Source: Bosea sp. 29B
GTDB lineage: Bacteria; Pseudomonadota; Alphaproteobacteria; Rhizobiales; Beijerinckiaceae
Assembly (NCBI RefSeq): GCF_902506165.1
Contig: NZ_LR733817.1
Location: forward strand, 2,325,408-2,389,407
Reading direction: 5' to 3'
DNA length: 64,000 nt
In this document: one piece after another, positions 34,241 to 43,928 of the stretch
How the letters are laid out: the number at the start of each line of letters is the position of its first letter
Numbering within the stretch: the stretch's first letter is position 1
Notes under the pieces: generated by a model
Told to the model about the DNA's origin: nothing
Seen by the model: only the letters and a program-made list of their open reading frames with translations
The model's database searches: none
Made by a program: the position numbers and the translations under genes

Positions 34241-34741
34241 ATGGCGATTTCGGAAGCTGCCGGCGTCATCGTCTATCGCGAGCATCTCTCCCTTGGAGCC
34301 CGGATCTTCATTGGCCTGCTCGGCGCTGTCCTGGCGGTGCTCGGCCCGGCCGCCATGATCTCCATCGCAGTGCCGCAATGGAGCCTGTCCTTCGTCCTGA
34401 CGGTTTTCATCGGGCTCGCGCTGCTGACGTTCGGCGTGTTCGCCTTGGCCGCCGCCCTCGGCAGCGTGAGGACGCTGGAGTTCGGCCTTGCCAAGCGTGT
34501 GCTGGTGGTCTCGACCCGCGGACCGCTTGCCCGCGGCCGCGCCGAATATGCGTTCGCCGCGTTAGGTGAGCCCTCCCTCGAGATGCGCGAGGCTGAGGAC
34601 GGCCCCTATCCGGTGCTCGGCCTCGCATTGCCCGGCGAGAGGCGTCGGTTGGAGATGACGAACTTCGCAGACACCGACGAGGCGGCCCGCTGGCAGAAGC
34701 GCCTGGCAGGCGCGCTGAGGAACCCGTCCTCGAGCGGTTGA
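34241..34741 (+). CDS. Hypothetical membrane protein, two predicted helices
   Basis: This 166-residue protein has hydrophobic segments near residues 20-42 and 50-75 followed by a soluble region of about 85 residues (TLEFGLAKRVLVVSTRGPLARGR…). This 'two helices then PH-like strand-rich tail' shape is seen in bacterial PH-domain-like membrane proteins, but I cannot assign a family. The start at 34241 is preferred because GGGAACGGACG precedes it; the frame opens earlier. Confidence 0.6.
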   Translation: MAISEAAGVIVYREHLSLGARIFIGLLGAVLAVLGPAAMISIAVPQWSLSFVLTVFIGLALLTFGVFALAAALGSVRTLEFGLAKRVLVVSTRGPLARGRAEYAFAALGEPSLEMREAEDGPYPVLGLALPGERRRLEMTNFADTDEAARWQKRLAGALRNPSSSG

Positions 34742-34770
34742 TCAGGCGTGGTGCTCGATCAGAGCGTCTT

Positions 34771-36183
34771 CTAGCGGAAGAAGATCAGCGTCTGCAGCAC
34801 GAAGAGCGGGATCAGGATCGCGCCCGACCAGAGCATGTAGCCGAAGAAGCTCGGCATCGCGACCTTCCGGTCCTTGGCGATGGCATAGACCATGAAGTTG
34901 GGGGCGTTGCCGATATAGGAGTTGGCGCCCATGAAGACCGCGCCGGCCGAGATCGCGGTCAGCGTCAGCGCCCCGGTCGTCATCAGCACCTTGGGATCGC
35001 CGCCGGCGAGCTCGAAGAAGACGAGATAGGTCGGAGCGTTGTCGAGGAACGAAGAAAGCGCGCCGGTCAGCCAGAAATAGGCGGTGTTGTTGGCGCTGCC
35101 ATCGGCATTGCTGACGAGGGCGACGAGCGGCGCGAAGGCGCCGTTGCGGCCTGCCTGCAGCATCGCCAGCACCGGGATGATGCAGGCGAAGATGCCGGCA
35201 AAGAGCTTGGCGACCTCCTTGATCGGTCCCCAGCTGAATTCGTTACCGGCCCGCACCGGCTTCGGTGTCAATGCCAGCGAGAGGCCTGCCAGCACCAGCA
35301 GGATGAGGTCGCGCGCCAGATTCTGCCATTCGACGGCGACGCCGTGGATGGTGAAGGCGACGCCCGGCTTCCAGCTCGCCGACATCAGGATGGCGAGGAT
35401 GACGCCGCCGAGAAGCAGGATGTTGATTTTGCCGAACAGCTTGATGGCGCGGTCCGGCGTCGGGTCGCGCAGCGGCGGGAAATTCTCCTCCTTGCGGAAG
35501 AACCAGCTGTCGAGCGCGTAGAACAGAGCGAGCAGGACGACGACCGCGAACACGGTCTCCGGCAGCAGATGCGTCGTCGTCCAGAAGAAGGAGACGCCGC
35601 GCAGGAAGCCGAGGAAGAGCGGCGGGTCGCCGAGCGGCGTCAATGATCCCCCGATATTGGAGACCAGGAAGATGAAGAAGACGACGACATGGACGTTGAA
35701 GCGCCGGTCGTCGTTCGCTCGCAGCACCGGACGGATCATGATGATCGAGGCGCCGGTGGTGCCGACGAAGCTCGCCAGCAGCGTGCCGATCGCGAGCAGG
35801 GCTGTGTTGGTCGCCGGTGTGCCGTGCAGGTTGCCGGTAATCAGGATGCCGCCGGCGATGGTGAACAGCGCAAAGAGCAGGATGATGAAGGGGATGTAGT
35901 CGAGCAGCGCAGTGTGCAGGATTGCGCCGAGCGCCGGGTCGACGCCGCGGAACAGGACGAGCGGCACCACCACAAGCACAGCCCAGAAGGCAGCAAACTT
36001 GCCGTAGTTCAACTCCCAGAGATGCGGGAACAGCACGGGCCCGAGCGCGATCGAGAGCAGCATGCCGGCGAAGGGCAGGGCCCAGGCGACGCCCATGGTG
36101 GCGCCGCCGATATCGCCGGCAGCGAAGGCAGCTTCAGGAAAAAGGGCGAACAGGAGCGCCGCGCCGGCAAGCTTCGTCAGCAT
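34771..36183 (-). CDS. Sodium:proton antiporter / citrate-transporter-like membrane protein
   Basis: This is a 470-residue, highly hydrophobic protein with about 12 helices. Family marks of the NhaD/CitMHS-like ion transporters are FVGTTGASIIMIRPVLRAN, VSNIGGSLTPLGDPPLFLGFLRG and FLDNAPTYLVFFELAGG. The TGAS and DNAP segments form the ion-binding re-entrant regions in relatives. It probably exchanges Na+ for H+, though organic anion transport cannot be excluded. ATG 36183 gives a signal-like first helix (MLTKLAGAALLFALF); an ATG at 36231 adds 16 polar residues. Confidence 0.87.
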   Translation of the reverse strand: MLTKLAGAALLFALFPEAAFAAGDIGGATMGVAWALPFAGMLLSIALGPVLFPHLWELNYGKFAAFWAVLVVVPLVLFRGVDPALGAILHTALLDYIPFIILLFALFTIAGGILITGNLHGTPATNTALLAIGTLLASFVGTTGASIIMIRPVLRANDDRRFNVHVVVFFIFLVSNIGGSLTPLGDPPLFLGFLRGVSFFWTTTHLLPETVFAVVVLLALFYALDSWFFRKEENFPPLRDPTPDRAIKLFGKINILLLGGVILAILMSASWKPGVAFTIHGVAVEWQNLARDLILLVLAGLSLALTPKPVRAGNEFSWGPIKEVAKLFAGIFACIIPVLAMLQAGRNGAFAPLVALVSNADGSANNTAYFWLTGALSSFLDNAPTYLVFFELAGGDPKVLMTTGALTLTAISAGAVFMGANSYIGNAPNFMVYAIAKDRKVAMPSFFGYMLWSGAILIPLFVLQTLIFFR

Positions 36184-36338
36184 CAGAAACGGCCCTTCCC
36201 CCGCCCGCTTGCCGCGGGACGTCGTCGTCACCCCATCGCTGCGACGGTTATATCAAGGCTAGACGGCTCGCAATCGGCGGGTCGCGTGCCTGCCTGACGG
36301 GCGAGCCCGAGAGGCCAGCAGCTCTGCTGCAATCGTGT

Positions 36339-36842
36339 TCAGGCGCAGCGTGCCAGGTTGGCTCTGACCACAAGATGATGAAAAGGCCTGATCAGGTTGA
36401 GATAGGTGAAGCCCAAAGCATTATGGGTCCGCACGACGGTTGTCGCGATGAGCGACGCGCCTGTCGGAGAATGACGCCGAAGCAGCGACAGCCGGAAGTC
36501 GAGGTGCCGGTCGTCCGTACCGAGCACGATCTCGTCCTTGCCCTCCCAGTGCACCGGAAAGAAATCCACCCGATCAAGGCTGTCCTGGGACGTCCTGACC
36601 GTATCGGAGGTCTTGATGCCAAAGGGTGTAACCATGGCGTCGCGCAGCGCGATCAATGCCTTTTGCCAAGCGGGTGGATTGACGAGCGCCCGCGTCGCCA
36701 GCTCGCGTATGCTCGCCTGCTCCGATGCGCTCAAGTCGATGCTGTAGCTATCGAGCAAATTGGCTTTCTCATACCAGCTCGCAACGACACTTTCCGATGG
36801 CGGCGGCGTCCGAAGGACCTGCGGTTTGCGATCCGAGCCCAT
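36339..36842 (-). CDS. DUF2867 family protein
   Basis: This 167-residue soluble protein shows the DUF2867 pattern: [49 protein letters not shown] and a conserved end [24 protein letters not shown]. The fold is thought to be START/SRPBCC-like, but the function is unknown. Neighbours give no hint, and the surrounding bases are somewhat lower in G+C than average here. Confidence 0.8.
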   Translation of the reverse strand: MGSDRKPQVLRTPPPSESVVASWYEKANLLDSYSIDLSASEQASIRELATRALVNPPAWQKALIALRDAMVTPFGIKTSDTVRTSQDSLDRVDFFPVHWEGKDEIVLGTDDRHLDFRLSLLRRHSPTGASLIATTVVRTHNALGFTYLNLIRPFHHLVVRANLARCA

Positions 36843-37162
36843 GCTGGAAGCTCCATCAATGCAGTCTTCGCGACCGCTGGCCAGCCGATCGCGCGAGTGC
36901 CGAACAAGCTATTTGTCCGACAAGGAACACGCTGCGATAGAGCCATTATCGTCGCACTCTCGAGTGGCGCGGTCGCAGGCCAACATCGGCGCGCGCGATT
37001 TCGAGTATGGGTTCTTGACCCTTGTAGGTCGCGCTCGTCTTTGGCGCTTGATCTTAAGTCAGGCTTTGAACCTGGCATGGAGATGATTCATTATGCCGGC
37101 GTTCATTCTCGTGGAATAATCTTCTCCTGCGGCGTCCCGCCCGCACCTGATTCGGGACCACC
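36843..37162. other. Intergenic region, no gene seen
   Basis: These 320 bases between the divergent DUF2867 and amidotransferase genes are lower in G+C than the flanks. They hold no open frame with a ribosome site, no convincing palindrome and no remnant I can recognise. They presumably contain both promoters. Confidence 0.4.
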
Positions 37163-37951
37163 ATGTGCCGTTTCCTCGCCTATGCCGGCGCCCCGGTCTT
37201 CCTCGAGGACTTCATCGCCTCGCCCTGCCATTCGCTGATCCACCAGTCGCTGCATGCCGAGGAGGCCAAGACCGGCACCAATGGCGACGGCTTCGGCGTC
37301 GGCTGGTATGGCGAGCGGGCCGAGCCCGGCCAGTATCGCGAGATCAGGCCGGCCTGGTCGGATGAGAACCTGCTCTCGATCGCACGGCTGGTGCGCTCGC
37401 ATCTGTTCTTCGCCCATGTGCGTGCCGCGACCGGCACGGCGACGACGCGGGCGAACTGCCACCCCTTCGTCCATGGCCGGCATCTGTTCATGCATAATGG
37501 CCAGATCGGCGGCTACGCCCTGATCAGGCGCAGGCTCGAGAGCCTGATCCCCGATGGGCTCTACGGCGCGCGTGTCGGTACGACCGATTCCGAGGCGCTG
37601 TTCCTGCTGGCACTGGCCCGCATTGCCGAAGGTGCGGCGCCCGGCGATGCCTTGGCGGGCGCGCTCGGCGATGCGCTCGCGCTGATGCAGGAGGCCGGCG
37701 TGCGCGAGCCATTGCGCTGCGCCGCCGCGCTCGCCGATGGCGAGACGATCCATGCCGTACGCTGGTCGTCCGATCCGAAGCCGCCGACGCTCTATCTTTG
37801 CGATCGCGGCGACGCTGTGGTGATCGCCTCCGAGCCGGTCGATGCCGCCCGCGACTGCTGGCAGGCGCTACCCTGCAACACGCTGGTCTCGGTGAAGGCC
37901 GGCGCGGTCAGCATGACGCCGTTCGAGGTCGGATTGCGGCAGGCAGCCTGA
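37163..37951 (+). CDS. Class II glutamine amidotransferase, EgtC/YafJ-like
   Basis: The 262-residue protein is a stand-alone N-terminal nucleophile amidotransferase domain. Cys2 (MCRFLAYAG) becomes the nucleophile after Met removal. HAEEAKTGTNGDGFGVGWYG, FFAHVRAATGT, HPFVHGRHLFMHNGQI and GTTDSEALF match the glutamine pocket and oxyanion residues. EgtC cleaves gamma-glutamyl groups in ergothioneine synthesis; YafJ-type proteins have unknown substrates. No egtB or egtD is nearby, so a general assignment is safer. Confidence 0.88.
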   Translation: MCRFLAYAGAPVFLEDFIASPCHSLIHQSLHAEEAKTGTNGDGFGVGWYGERAEPGQYREIRPAWSDENLLSIARLVRSHLFFAHVRAATGTATTRANCHPFVHGRHLFMHNGQIGGYALIRRRLESLIPDGLYGARVGTTDSEALFLLALARIAEGAAPGDALAGALGDALALMQEAGVREPLRCAAALADGETIHAVRWSSDPKPPTLYLCDRGDAVVIASEPVDAARDCWQALPCNTLVSVKAGAVSMTPFEVGLRQAA

Positions 37952-37994
37952 GTCGGCTTGCGCAGCCGCTCCGCCTGCGCCACATCGCAGGCGC

Positions 37995-40505
37995 ATGCGC
38001 GCCTTCGACACAGCCCTCCCGATCGACGCGGTTCTCGGCGCTCTCGCCGCTTCGCTGCGCGAGAAGCCGAACGCCGTGCTCGTCGCCCCGCCCGGCGCCG
38101 GCAAGACGACGCGCGTGCCGCTCGCGCTGCTCGACGAGCCCTGGGCGCAAGAGGGCAGCAAAGGCGGCAAGCTGATTGTGCTGGAGCCGCGGCGGCTGGC
38201 GGCGCGCGGCGCGGCCAATCGCATGGCGCAGACGCTTGGCGAGCGCGTCGGCGAGACGGTCGGTCTGCGCGTCCGGCTCGGCTCGAAGATCGGCCCGAAG
38301 ACGCGGATCGAGGTTGTCACCGAAGGCGTCTTCGCCCGGATGATCCTCGACGATCCGGCGCTCGACGGCATCGCGGCCGTGCTGTTCGACGAATTCCACG
38401 AGCGCTCGCTCGACGCCGATTTCGGGCTGGCGCTGGCGCTCGATGCGCAGACCGGTTTGCGCGAGGACCTGCGTATCCTTGTGATGTCGGCGACGCTGGA
38501 CGGCGCGCGGGTCGCCAAACTGCTCGGCGATGCCGCGGTGGTCGAGAGCGAAGGCCGCGCCTATCCGGTCGAGACGCGCTATCTCGGCCGCGACCCGCTG
38601 AAGCGGATCGAGGATCAGGTCACCGAGGCCGTGCTGCAGGCGCTGAACGAGCAGAGCGGTTCGCTGCTCGTCTTCCTGCCCGGCCAGGGTGAGATCCGGC
38701 GCGTCGAGGAGCGGCTGCGCGAGAAAATCCGCGATCCCGCTATCGAGATCGCACCGCTCTATGGCGCACTCGACCAGTCCGAGCAGGACCGGGCCGTACT
38801 GCCGGCGCCGAAGGGCAGACGCAAGGTCGTGCTCGCGACATCGATCGCCGAGACCTCGCTGACGATCGAGGGCGTGCGGGTCGTGATCGATTCCGGCCTC
38901 GCCCGCGTGCCGCTCTATGAGCCCGATATCGGCGTCACCCGCCTCGTCACCCAGCGCGCCAGCCGGGCAGCCTGCGACCAGCGCCGCGGCCGCGCCGGCC
39001 GCACCGAGCCCGGCATCTGCTACCGGCTCTGGGAGGAGGCGGGCAACGGCGCGCTCGAAGCCTTCGCTCGCCCCGAAGTCCTCTCGGCCGATCTCGCGCC
39101 GCTCCTGCTCGACTGCGCCGCCTGGGGCGTCTCCGATCCGACCACGCTTTCCTTCCTCGATCCGCCGCCGGCGCCGGCGCTGAAGGAAGCGCGGACGCTC
39201 CTCAACGACCTCGACGCGTTGGATCCGGACGGACGCATCACCGATGACGGCAAGGCGCTGCAGAGCCTGCCGCTGCCACCGAGGTTGGCGCATATGGTCG
39301 TCGGTGCCGCGCATCATCGTCAGGCCGAACCGGCCGCCTTGCTGGCGGCCCTTCTGGTCGAGCGCGGGCTAGGCGGCGATGCGATCGACCTCAGCGAGCG
39401 GCTGGAGCGCTTCGGCCGCGAGCGTGGCGGCCGCGCCGCCGATATGCGCCGCCTCGCCGAGGGCTGGGCCAGGCAGGCGGCGGGCAAGGTGACGGCGGGC
39501 GCAGAGCAGCCGCTCTCGCCCGGTTTCCTGCTCGGTCTCGCCTTCCCCGACCGCGTCGCCAAGGCACGCCAGCCCGGCTCCGGGCAATATCTGCTCGCCA
39601 ATGGCCGGGGTGCGGCGCTCGAACCCGGCAAGAGGCTGGCGCGCGAGCCTTATCTCGTCGTCGGCGAGATGACCGGCTCGGCGCAGCAGGCCCGCATCCT
39701 CAGCGCCGTCGCGATCAGCGAGGCCGAGATCGCCGCGCTCGCCGCCTCCGGCTTGATCCGGATCGGATTGTCGGAGCGCAACGAGACGGTGTTCGACCGG
39801 CAGGCGCGGGCGTTGCGGGCCCGAGCCGCCCGCAAATACGGTTCGTTGGTGCTGGCCGAGCGGCCCTTGCCGGTCGAAGCCTCGCCGGAGAATGCCGAGG
39901 TGCTGGCAAAGGGTATCGCCACCATCGGCATCGAGACGCTGCCCTGGAGCAAGGCGCAGGCGCAATTGCGCGAGCGCGTCGTTTTTTTGCGCGCGGCGGA
40001 AGGAGAGGATGCCGGCTGGCCTGATCTGTCCTATGCCGGCCTCGCCGGGCCGGCCGCGGACTGGCTCGCGCCCCATATCGTCGGTCGGAGCTCGCTGTCC
40101 GCGATCACCCCGGGCGATCTCGATGCCGCGCTGTCGACCCTCCTGCCCTGGGAGCTGAAGCGGCGGCTCGACGCCGAGGCGCCGACGCATTTTGCCGCGC
40201 CGACCGGCTCGCAGCTCGCGGTCGACTATGGCGCCGAGGCCGGGCCGACGATCTCGGTCCGGGTGCAGGAGCTCTATGGGCTGGCACAGCATCCTTCGCT
40301 CGCCGGCGGGCGGGTTCCGCTGGTGCTGGAGCTGCTCTCACCCGGACACCGGCCGATCCAGATCACCCGCGACCTGCCGGGCTTCTGGCGCGGCTCCTGG
40401 GCTGCAGTGAAGAGCGAGATGAAAGGTCGCTATCCGCGCCATCCCTGGCCGGACGATCCCGCAGCGGCCGCGCCGACGACGCGGGCCAAGCCGCGCGGGA
40501 CGTAA
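37995..40505 (+). CDS. hrpB: ATP-dependent helicase HrpB
   Basis: This 836-residue DEAH-box protein has Walker A APPGAGKTTRVPLAL, the DEFH box LFDEFHERSLDADFGL, SAT in VMSATLDG, the C-terminal helicase motif QRRGRAGRTEPG, then an HA2-like region and the HrpB-specific C-terminal domain (LPWELKRRLDAEAPTHFAAPTGS and LELLSPGHRPIQITRDLPGFWRG). It is full length. HrpB is a presumed RNA helicase of undefined substrate in bacteria. It begins 43 bases after the amidotransferase gene, possibly co-transcribed. Confidence 0.95.
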   Translation: MRAFDTALPIDAVLGALAASLREKPNAVLVAPPGAGKTTRVPLALLDEPWAQEGSKGGKLIVLEPRRLAARGAANRMAQTLGERVGETVGLRVRLGSKIGPKTRIEVVTEGVFARMILDDPALDGIAAVLFDEFHERSLDADFGLALALDAQTGLREDLRILVMSATLDGARVAKLLGDAAVVESEGRAYPVETRYLGRDPLKRIEDQVTEAVLQALNEQSGSLLVFLPGQGEIRRVEERLREKIRDPAIEIAPLYGALDQSEQDRAVLPAPKGRRKVVLATSIAETSLTIEGVRVVIDSGLARVPLYEPDIGVTRLVTQRASRAACDQRRGRAGRTEPGICYRLWEEAGNGALEAFARPEVLSADLAPLLLDCAAWGVSDPTTLSFLDPPPAPALKEARTLLNDLDALDPDGRITDDGKALQSLPLPPRLAHMVVGAAHHRQAEPAALLAALLVERGLGGDAIDLSERLERFGRERGGRAADMRRLAEGWARQAAGKVTAGAEQPLSPGFLLGLAFPDRVAKARQPGSGQYLLANGRGAALEPGKRLAREPYLVVGEMTGSAQQARILSAVAISEAEIAALAASGLIRIGLSERNETVFDRQARALRARAARKYGSLVLAERPLPVEASPENAEVLAKGIATIGIETLPWSKAQAQLRERVVFLRAAEGEDAGWPDLSYAGLAGPAADWLAPHIVGRSSLSAITPGDLDAALSTLLPWELKRRLDAEAPTHFAAPTGSQLAVDYGAEAGPTISVRVQELYGLAQHPSLAGGRVPLVLELLSPGHRPIQITRDLPGFWRGSWAAVKSEMKGRYPRHPWPDDPAAAAPTTRAKPRGT

Positions 40506-40509
40506 GGCG

Positions 40510-42660
40510 TCAGCCGCCGAACAGGCGCTCGAGGAAGTTCTTCTCCTGCGGAGCCGGCGGCGTCCAGGCACGATCGCTCGAAGCGGCAGGCTGCGTCCGC
40601 GGCGAGGGCGCGACGCCAGCGACCGGCTCGCCGCCATCGAAGATCGACTTCGGCGCCGACTGCCAGAGCCCGCCCGGCAGCTGTATCGGTTGCTGGCCGG
40701 CATGGGCCGTCTTCATGTACTTGCCCCAGATCTCGGCCGGCAGGCCGGCGCCGGTGACGCGCTTCATCGTCGAGTTGTCGTCATTGCCGACCCAGACGGC
40801 CGTGACGAGGCGGCCAGTGAAGCCGACGAACCAGGCGTCGCGATAATCCTGCGTCGTGCCCGACTTGCCGCCGACTTCCCAGCCGGGAATGTTGACCTTG
40901 CTGCCGGTGCCGCCCGTCATCACCGCGTGGAACATCGAATTCATCATCGAGAGCGTCTGCGGCTGGATCACCGGGCCGAAATTATTGGCTTTGCGAGCGT
41001 AGACGACCTTGCCGCTGGTCGATTTGACCTCACGGATCACATAGGGAAGCACCGACTGGCCGCCATTGGCGAAGCTGGCATAGGCGGCGGTCATCTCCAG
41101 CGGCGTCACCTCCGAGGTGCCGAGCGACAGCGACGGATTGGCCTGCAGGGACGAGTTGATGCCGAGGCGCTGGGCCGTGCGCACGACCTCGCGCGGCGTC
41201 ACCTCCTGGATCAGGCGCGCCACGACCGTGTTCAGCGAATGGGCGAAGGCGGTCTGCAGCGTCACCGGGCCGCGGAAGGTGCGCGAGTAGTTCTCCGGCT
41301 CCCAGCCCTTGATCGAGACCGGGGAATCGTCGCGGATCGTATCCGGCGTCATGCCCTTCTCGAGCGCGGTGAGGTAGACGAAGGGCTTGAAGGACGAGCC
41401 CGGCTGGCGATGGGCGGCTGTGGCGCGGTTGAACTGGCTCTTGGTGTAGTCGCGCCCGCCGATCAGGGCGCGGATCGCCCCGTCCGGCGCCAGCGAGACC
41501 ACCGCGCCCTGCGAGGCGTTGAGCTTGGCGCCCTGCGCCGAAAGCGCCTCGACCAGGATCGTCTCGGCAGAGCTCTGCAGCTTGGTGTCGACCGTGGTCA
41601 GCACGGTGACGTCACCTTCGATCGCGCCGATGAAGTCGTCGAGTACGTCCATGACATAGTCGGCGGCGTAGTTGACCGAGCCGGCGCCGACGCGCTCTGG
41701 CACCTCGGCCGGCGCGCCGAGCGCGGTCTTGGCTGAGGCCTGCGAGATCAGCCCCTGCTCGGCCATCGCCGAAATCACCAGCTGGGCGCGCTTCTCGGCG
41801 GCTTCCGGGTTGCGGTTTGGCGCGAGGCGTGAGGGTGCCTGGACGAGGCCGGCGAGCATCGCGGCTTCGGCAACCGAGACCGAACGCGCCGACTTGTTGA
41901 AATAGCGCTGCGCCGCCGCCTCGACGCCATAGGCGCCCGAGCCGAAATAGACGCGGTTGAGATAGAGCTCGAGGATCTGGTCCTTGGTGTAGGTCCGCTC
42001 CAGCCAGAGCGAGAGGATCGCTTCCTGGATCTTGCGCGCCGCCGTGCGTTCCTGGGTCAGGAACAGGTTCTTGGCGAGCTGCTGGGTCAGGGTCGAGCCG
42101 CCCTGGACGCCGCCGCGCTTGGTCAGGTTGTTGACGATGGCGCGGCCGAGCCCGATCGGGTCGATGCCGAAATGGTCGTAGAAGCGCCGGTCCTCGATCG
42201 CGACGAAGGCCTTCGGCAGATAGGGCGGGACTTCTCCGATCGTGATGGTGCGCCCGCCGGTCTCGCCGCGATTGGCGAGCAGCGTGCCATCGGCCGCGAG
42301 GATCGCGATGTTCGGCGGCCGCTTCGGCACGGTGAGCTGGTCGATCGGCGGCAATTGCGCGGCGTGATAGGCGACGACGCCACCGACGGCGAGCACCGCC
42401 CAGAGCCCCATGACGACGCCCCAATAGAAGATGCGGCCAAGGAAGGAGCCGCGCTTGCGGCGCGGTTTGCGGCCGCCCTTGCTGCGCTCGTTCTGCGGGC
42501 GGCGCGGTTGCTGGCGCGGTGCCACCGAATTCTTTCCTCCGCGATAGGGGCGGTCCTCGGCCGACAGGCGCAGATCGCCGTCGTCGCGCTCGTAATCGTC
42601 GCGCGCACGCTCGAAGGACGGCTCGCGCCGCTCACCGCCTCGTTTCGACCGATCGTTCAT
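40510..42660 (-). CDS. mrcA: Penicillin-binding protein 1A (bifunctional transglycosylase-transpeptidase)
   Basis: This is a 716-residue class A PBP. A charged, disordered cytoplasmic tail of about 70 residues precedes one membrane helix (IFYWGVVMGLWAVLAVGGVVAY). The GT51 transglycosylase has the catalytic Glu in FVAIEDRRFYDHFG and the QGGSTLTQQLAKNLF motif. The transpeptidase has the Ser-X-X-Lys motif in PGSSFKPF, SLN in AHSLNTV and KSGTT. It builds and crosslinks peptidoglycan. ATG 42660 has a GGGGCGGG site; the frame opens at 42684. Confidence 0.94.
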   Translation of the reverse strand: MNDRSKRGGERREPSFERARDDYERDDGDLRLSAEDRPYRGGKNSVAPRQQPRRPQNERSKGGRKPRRKRGSFLGRIFYWGVVMGLWAVLAVGGVVAYHAAQLPPIDQLTVPKRPPNIAILAADGTLLANRGETGGRTITIGEVPPYLPKAFVAIEDRRFYDHFGIDPIGLGRAIVNNLTKRGGVQGGSTLTQQLAKNLFLTQERTAARKIQEAILSLWLERTYTKDQILELYLNRVYFGSGAYGVEAAAQRYFNKSARSVSVAEAAMLAGLVQAPSRLAPNRNPEAAEKRAQLVISAMAEQGLISQASAKTALGAPAEVPERVGAGSVNYAADYVMDVLDDFIGAIEGDVTVLTTVDTKLQSSAETILVEALSAQGAKLNASQGAVVSLAPDGAIRALIGGRDYTKSQFNRATAAHRQPGSSFKPFVYLTALEKGMTPDTIRDDSPVSIKGWEPENYSRTFRGPVTLQTAFAHSLNTVVARLIQEVTPREVVRTAQRLGINSSLQANPSLSLGTSEVTPLEMTAAYASFANGGQSVLPYVIREVKSTSGKVVYARKANNFGPVIQPQTLSMMNSMFHAVMTGGTGSKVNIPGWEVGGKSGTTQDYRDAWFVGFTGRLVTAVWVGNDDNSTMKRVTGAGLPAEIWGKYMKTAHAGQQPIQLPGGLWQSAPKSIFDGGEPVAGVAPSPRTQPAASSDRAWTPPAPQEKNFLERLFGG

Positions 42661-42970
42661 CCCGCCCCGTTCAGGCCCCACCACCGTGCTGCGATCCGCA
42701 GCTCGGCATTTTCCAGACAGGATTCAAACATGGCGCTTTTAAGGGGTGGTTAAGCCCGATTTCGGCGAAGTTTCCGCAATGGTGAACGAAGCCGCCGCTG
42801 TTGCGGATTTGCCGCTCGGTGATTTTGCTGCACTGCAAACGAAAACGTGACTTGATCGATCTTCTTTGCATGGGGACAAGCGCGAGGCGGTGAGGAAGAC
42901 TTCTTCGCCAGCAAACCCAATCACTTAGCAAATTAGTCCAATTTGAAACCGGACGGAAGGCAACCCGCCC
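42661..42970. other. Divergent PBP1A/doxX intergenic region
   Basis: These 310 bases contain both promoters and an inverted repeat near the doxX start (42929-42945). No open frame with a ribosome site is visible. Confidence 0.5.
42929..42945. promoter_or_regulatory. Candidate operator upstream of the DoxX gene
   Basis: CAAATT-AGTCC-AATTTG is a perfect inverted repeat with a 5-base centre, 25 bases before the DoxX ATG. That position overlaps where a promoter -10 region or transcription start would lie, so a repressor or activator site is likely. No regulator gene is adjacent. Confidence 0.5.
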
Positions 42971-43366
42971 ATGCAGGCTCTCAACTCCTTGAATCGCTAC
43001 GCGCCCCATGCGCTCGCATTGCTGCGCATCGTCACGGCGCTGACCTTGCTGACGCACGGCACCCAGAAGCTGTTCGGCTTTCCGCAACCGCCATCCTGGG
43101 GCATGCCGGCCGCCTTCGCACTGACCTGGTATGCCGCCATCCTCGAAGTCGTCGGCGGCGCCCTGCTCGCCATCGGCCTCCTGAGCCGGCCGGTCGCCTT
43201 CATCCTTTCGGGGCTGATGGCTTTCGCCTATTGGATCGGGCACGCGCCGAAGGGCTTCTATCCGCTCCTGAACGGCGGCGAGCCGGCGCTACTGTTCTGC
43301 TTCATCTTCTTCTATCTGTTCTTCGCCGGCCCCGGCTCCTTCGCGCTCGACAACCGCGCGAAGTGA
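42971..43366 (+). CDS. DoxX family membrane protein
   Basis: This 131-residue protein has four predicted membrane helices. The DoxX marks are LLRIVTALTLLTHGTQKLFGF and the FALTWYAAILEVVGGALLAIGLLSRP segment. DoxX proteins are small inner-membrane proteins linked to redox and oxidative-stress handling; no reaction is established. GGAAGG lies upstream of the ATG. A strong terminator follows at 43391. Confidence 0.9.
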   Translation: MQALNSLNRYAPHALALLRIVTALTLLTHGTQKLFGFPQPPSWGMPAAFALTWYAAILEVVGGALLAIGLLSRPVAFILSGLMAFAYWIGHAPKGFYPLLNGGEPALLFCFIFFYLFFAGPGSFALDNRAK

Positions 43367-43390
43367 CAAGGACGATAGGCTGAAACGAGG

Positions 43391-43419
43391 AAGGCCCGCC
43401 CTCGATGAGGGCGGGCCTT
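43391..43419. terminator. Bidirectional terminator between doxX and trxA
   Basis: AAGGCCCGCCCTC and its exact complement form a 13-bp stem with a 3-base loop between two convergent genes. The downstream bases are only weakly T-rich on either side, but position and stem strength support a shared terminator. Confidence 0.8.
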
Positions 43420-43446
43420 CCTTAATGTCACGGGCTTCCCGAAGGA

Positions 43447-43767
43447 TCAGACCGCAGCCGAGATCCAGCGCGACAGGTCGCTCTTGGGAGCGGCGCCGAC
43501 CTTCTGCGAGGCCAGCTTGCCGTCCTTGAACAGCATCAGCGTCGGAATCGAGCGGATGCCGAACTGAGCCGGAATCTGCTGGTTCTCGTCGACGTTCATC
43601 TTGACGATCTTGACCTTGCCGTCGAGCTCGCCGGCGATCTCCTCGAGCGCCGGGCCGATCATCCGGCAGGGGCCGCACCACTCGGCCCAGAAATCCACCA
43701 CCACCGGCTCGCTCGACTTCAGCACGTCGGCCTCGAAGCTCGCATCGGTCACTTTGATCGTCGCCAT
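43447..43767 (-). CDS. trxA: Thioredoxin
   Basis: The 106-residue protein is a full thioredoxin with the active site [13 protein letters not shown], the buried Asp in VVVDFWAEW, and the cis-Pro in [13 protein letters not shown]. It reduces disulfides in cytoplasmic enzymes using thioredoxin reductase. In many Hyphomicrobiales trxA follows addA; here the two are 23 kb apart and trxA stands alone between doxX and an amidohydrolase. Confidence 0.96.
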   Translation of the reverse strand: MATIKVTDASFEADVLKSSEPVVVDFWAEWCGPCRMIGPALEEIAGELDGKVKIVKMNVDENQQIPAQFGIRSIPTLMLFKDGKLASQKVGAAPKSDLSRWISAAV

Positions 43768-43928
43768 GGCTCATCGCCTTTCGATTCGCTTGCGGCAACA
43801 ACGCCGCTATTCACCGTCAAAGCTATGAACGGGCGGCCGCAGGGTCAAGGCTGGCTCACCTTCCGGTGATGCGGGTCAGCCGTGCTTCCACCGGTGATGG
43901 ATGGTCGCCTCGGGGAGCAACCGCTGAT

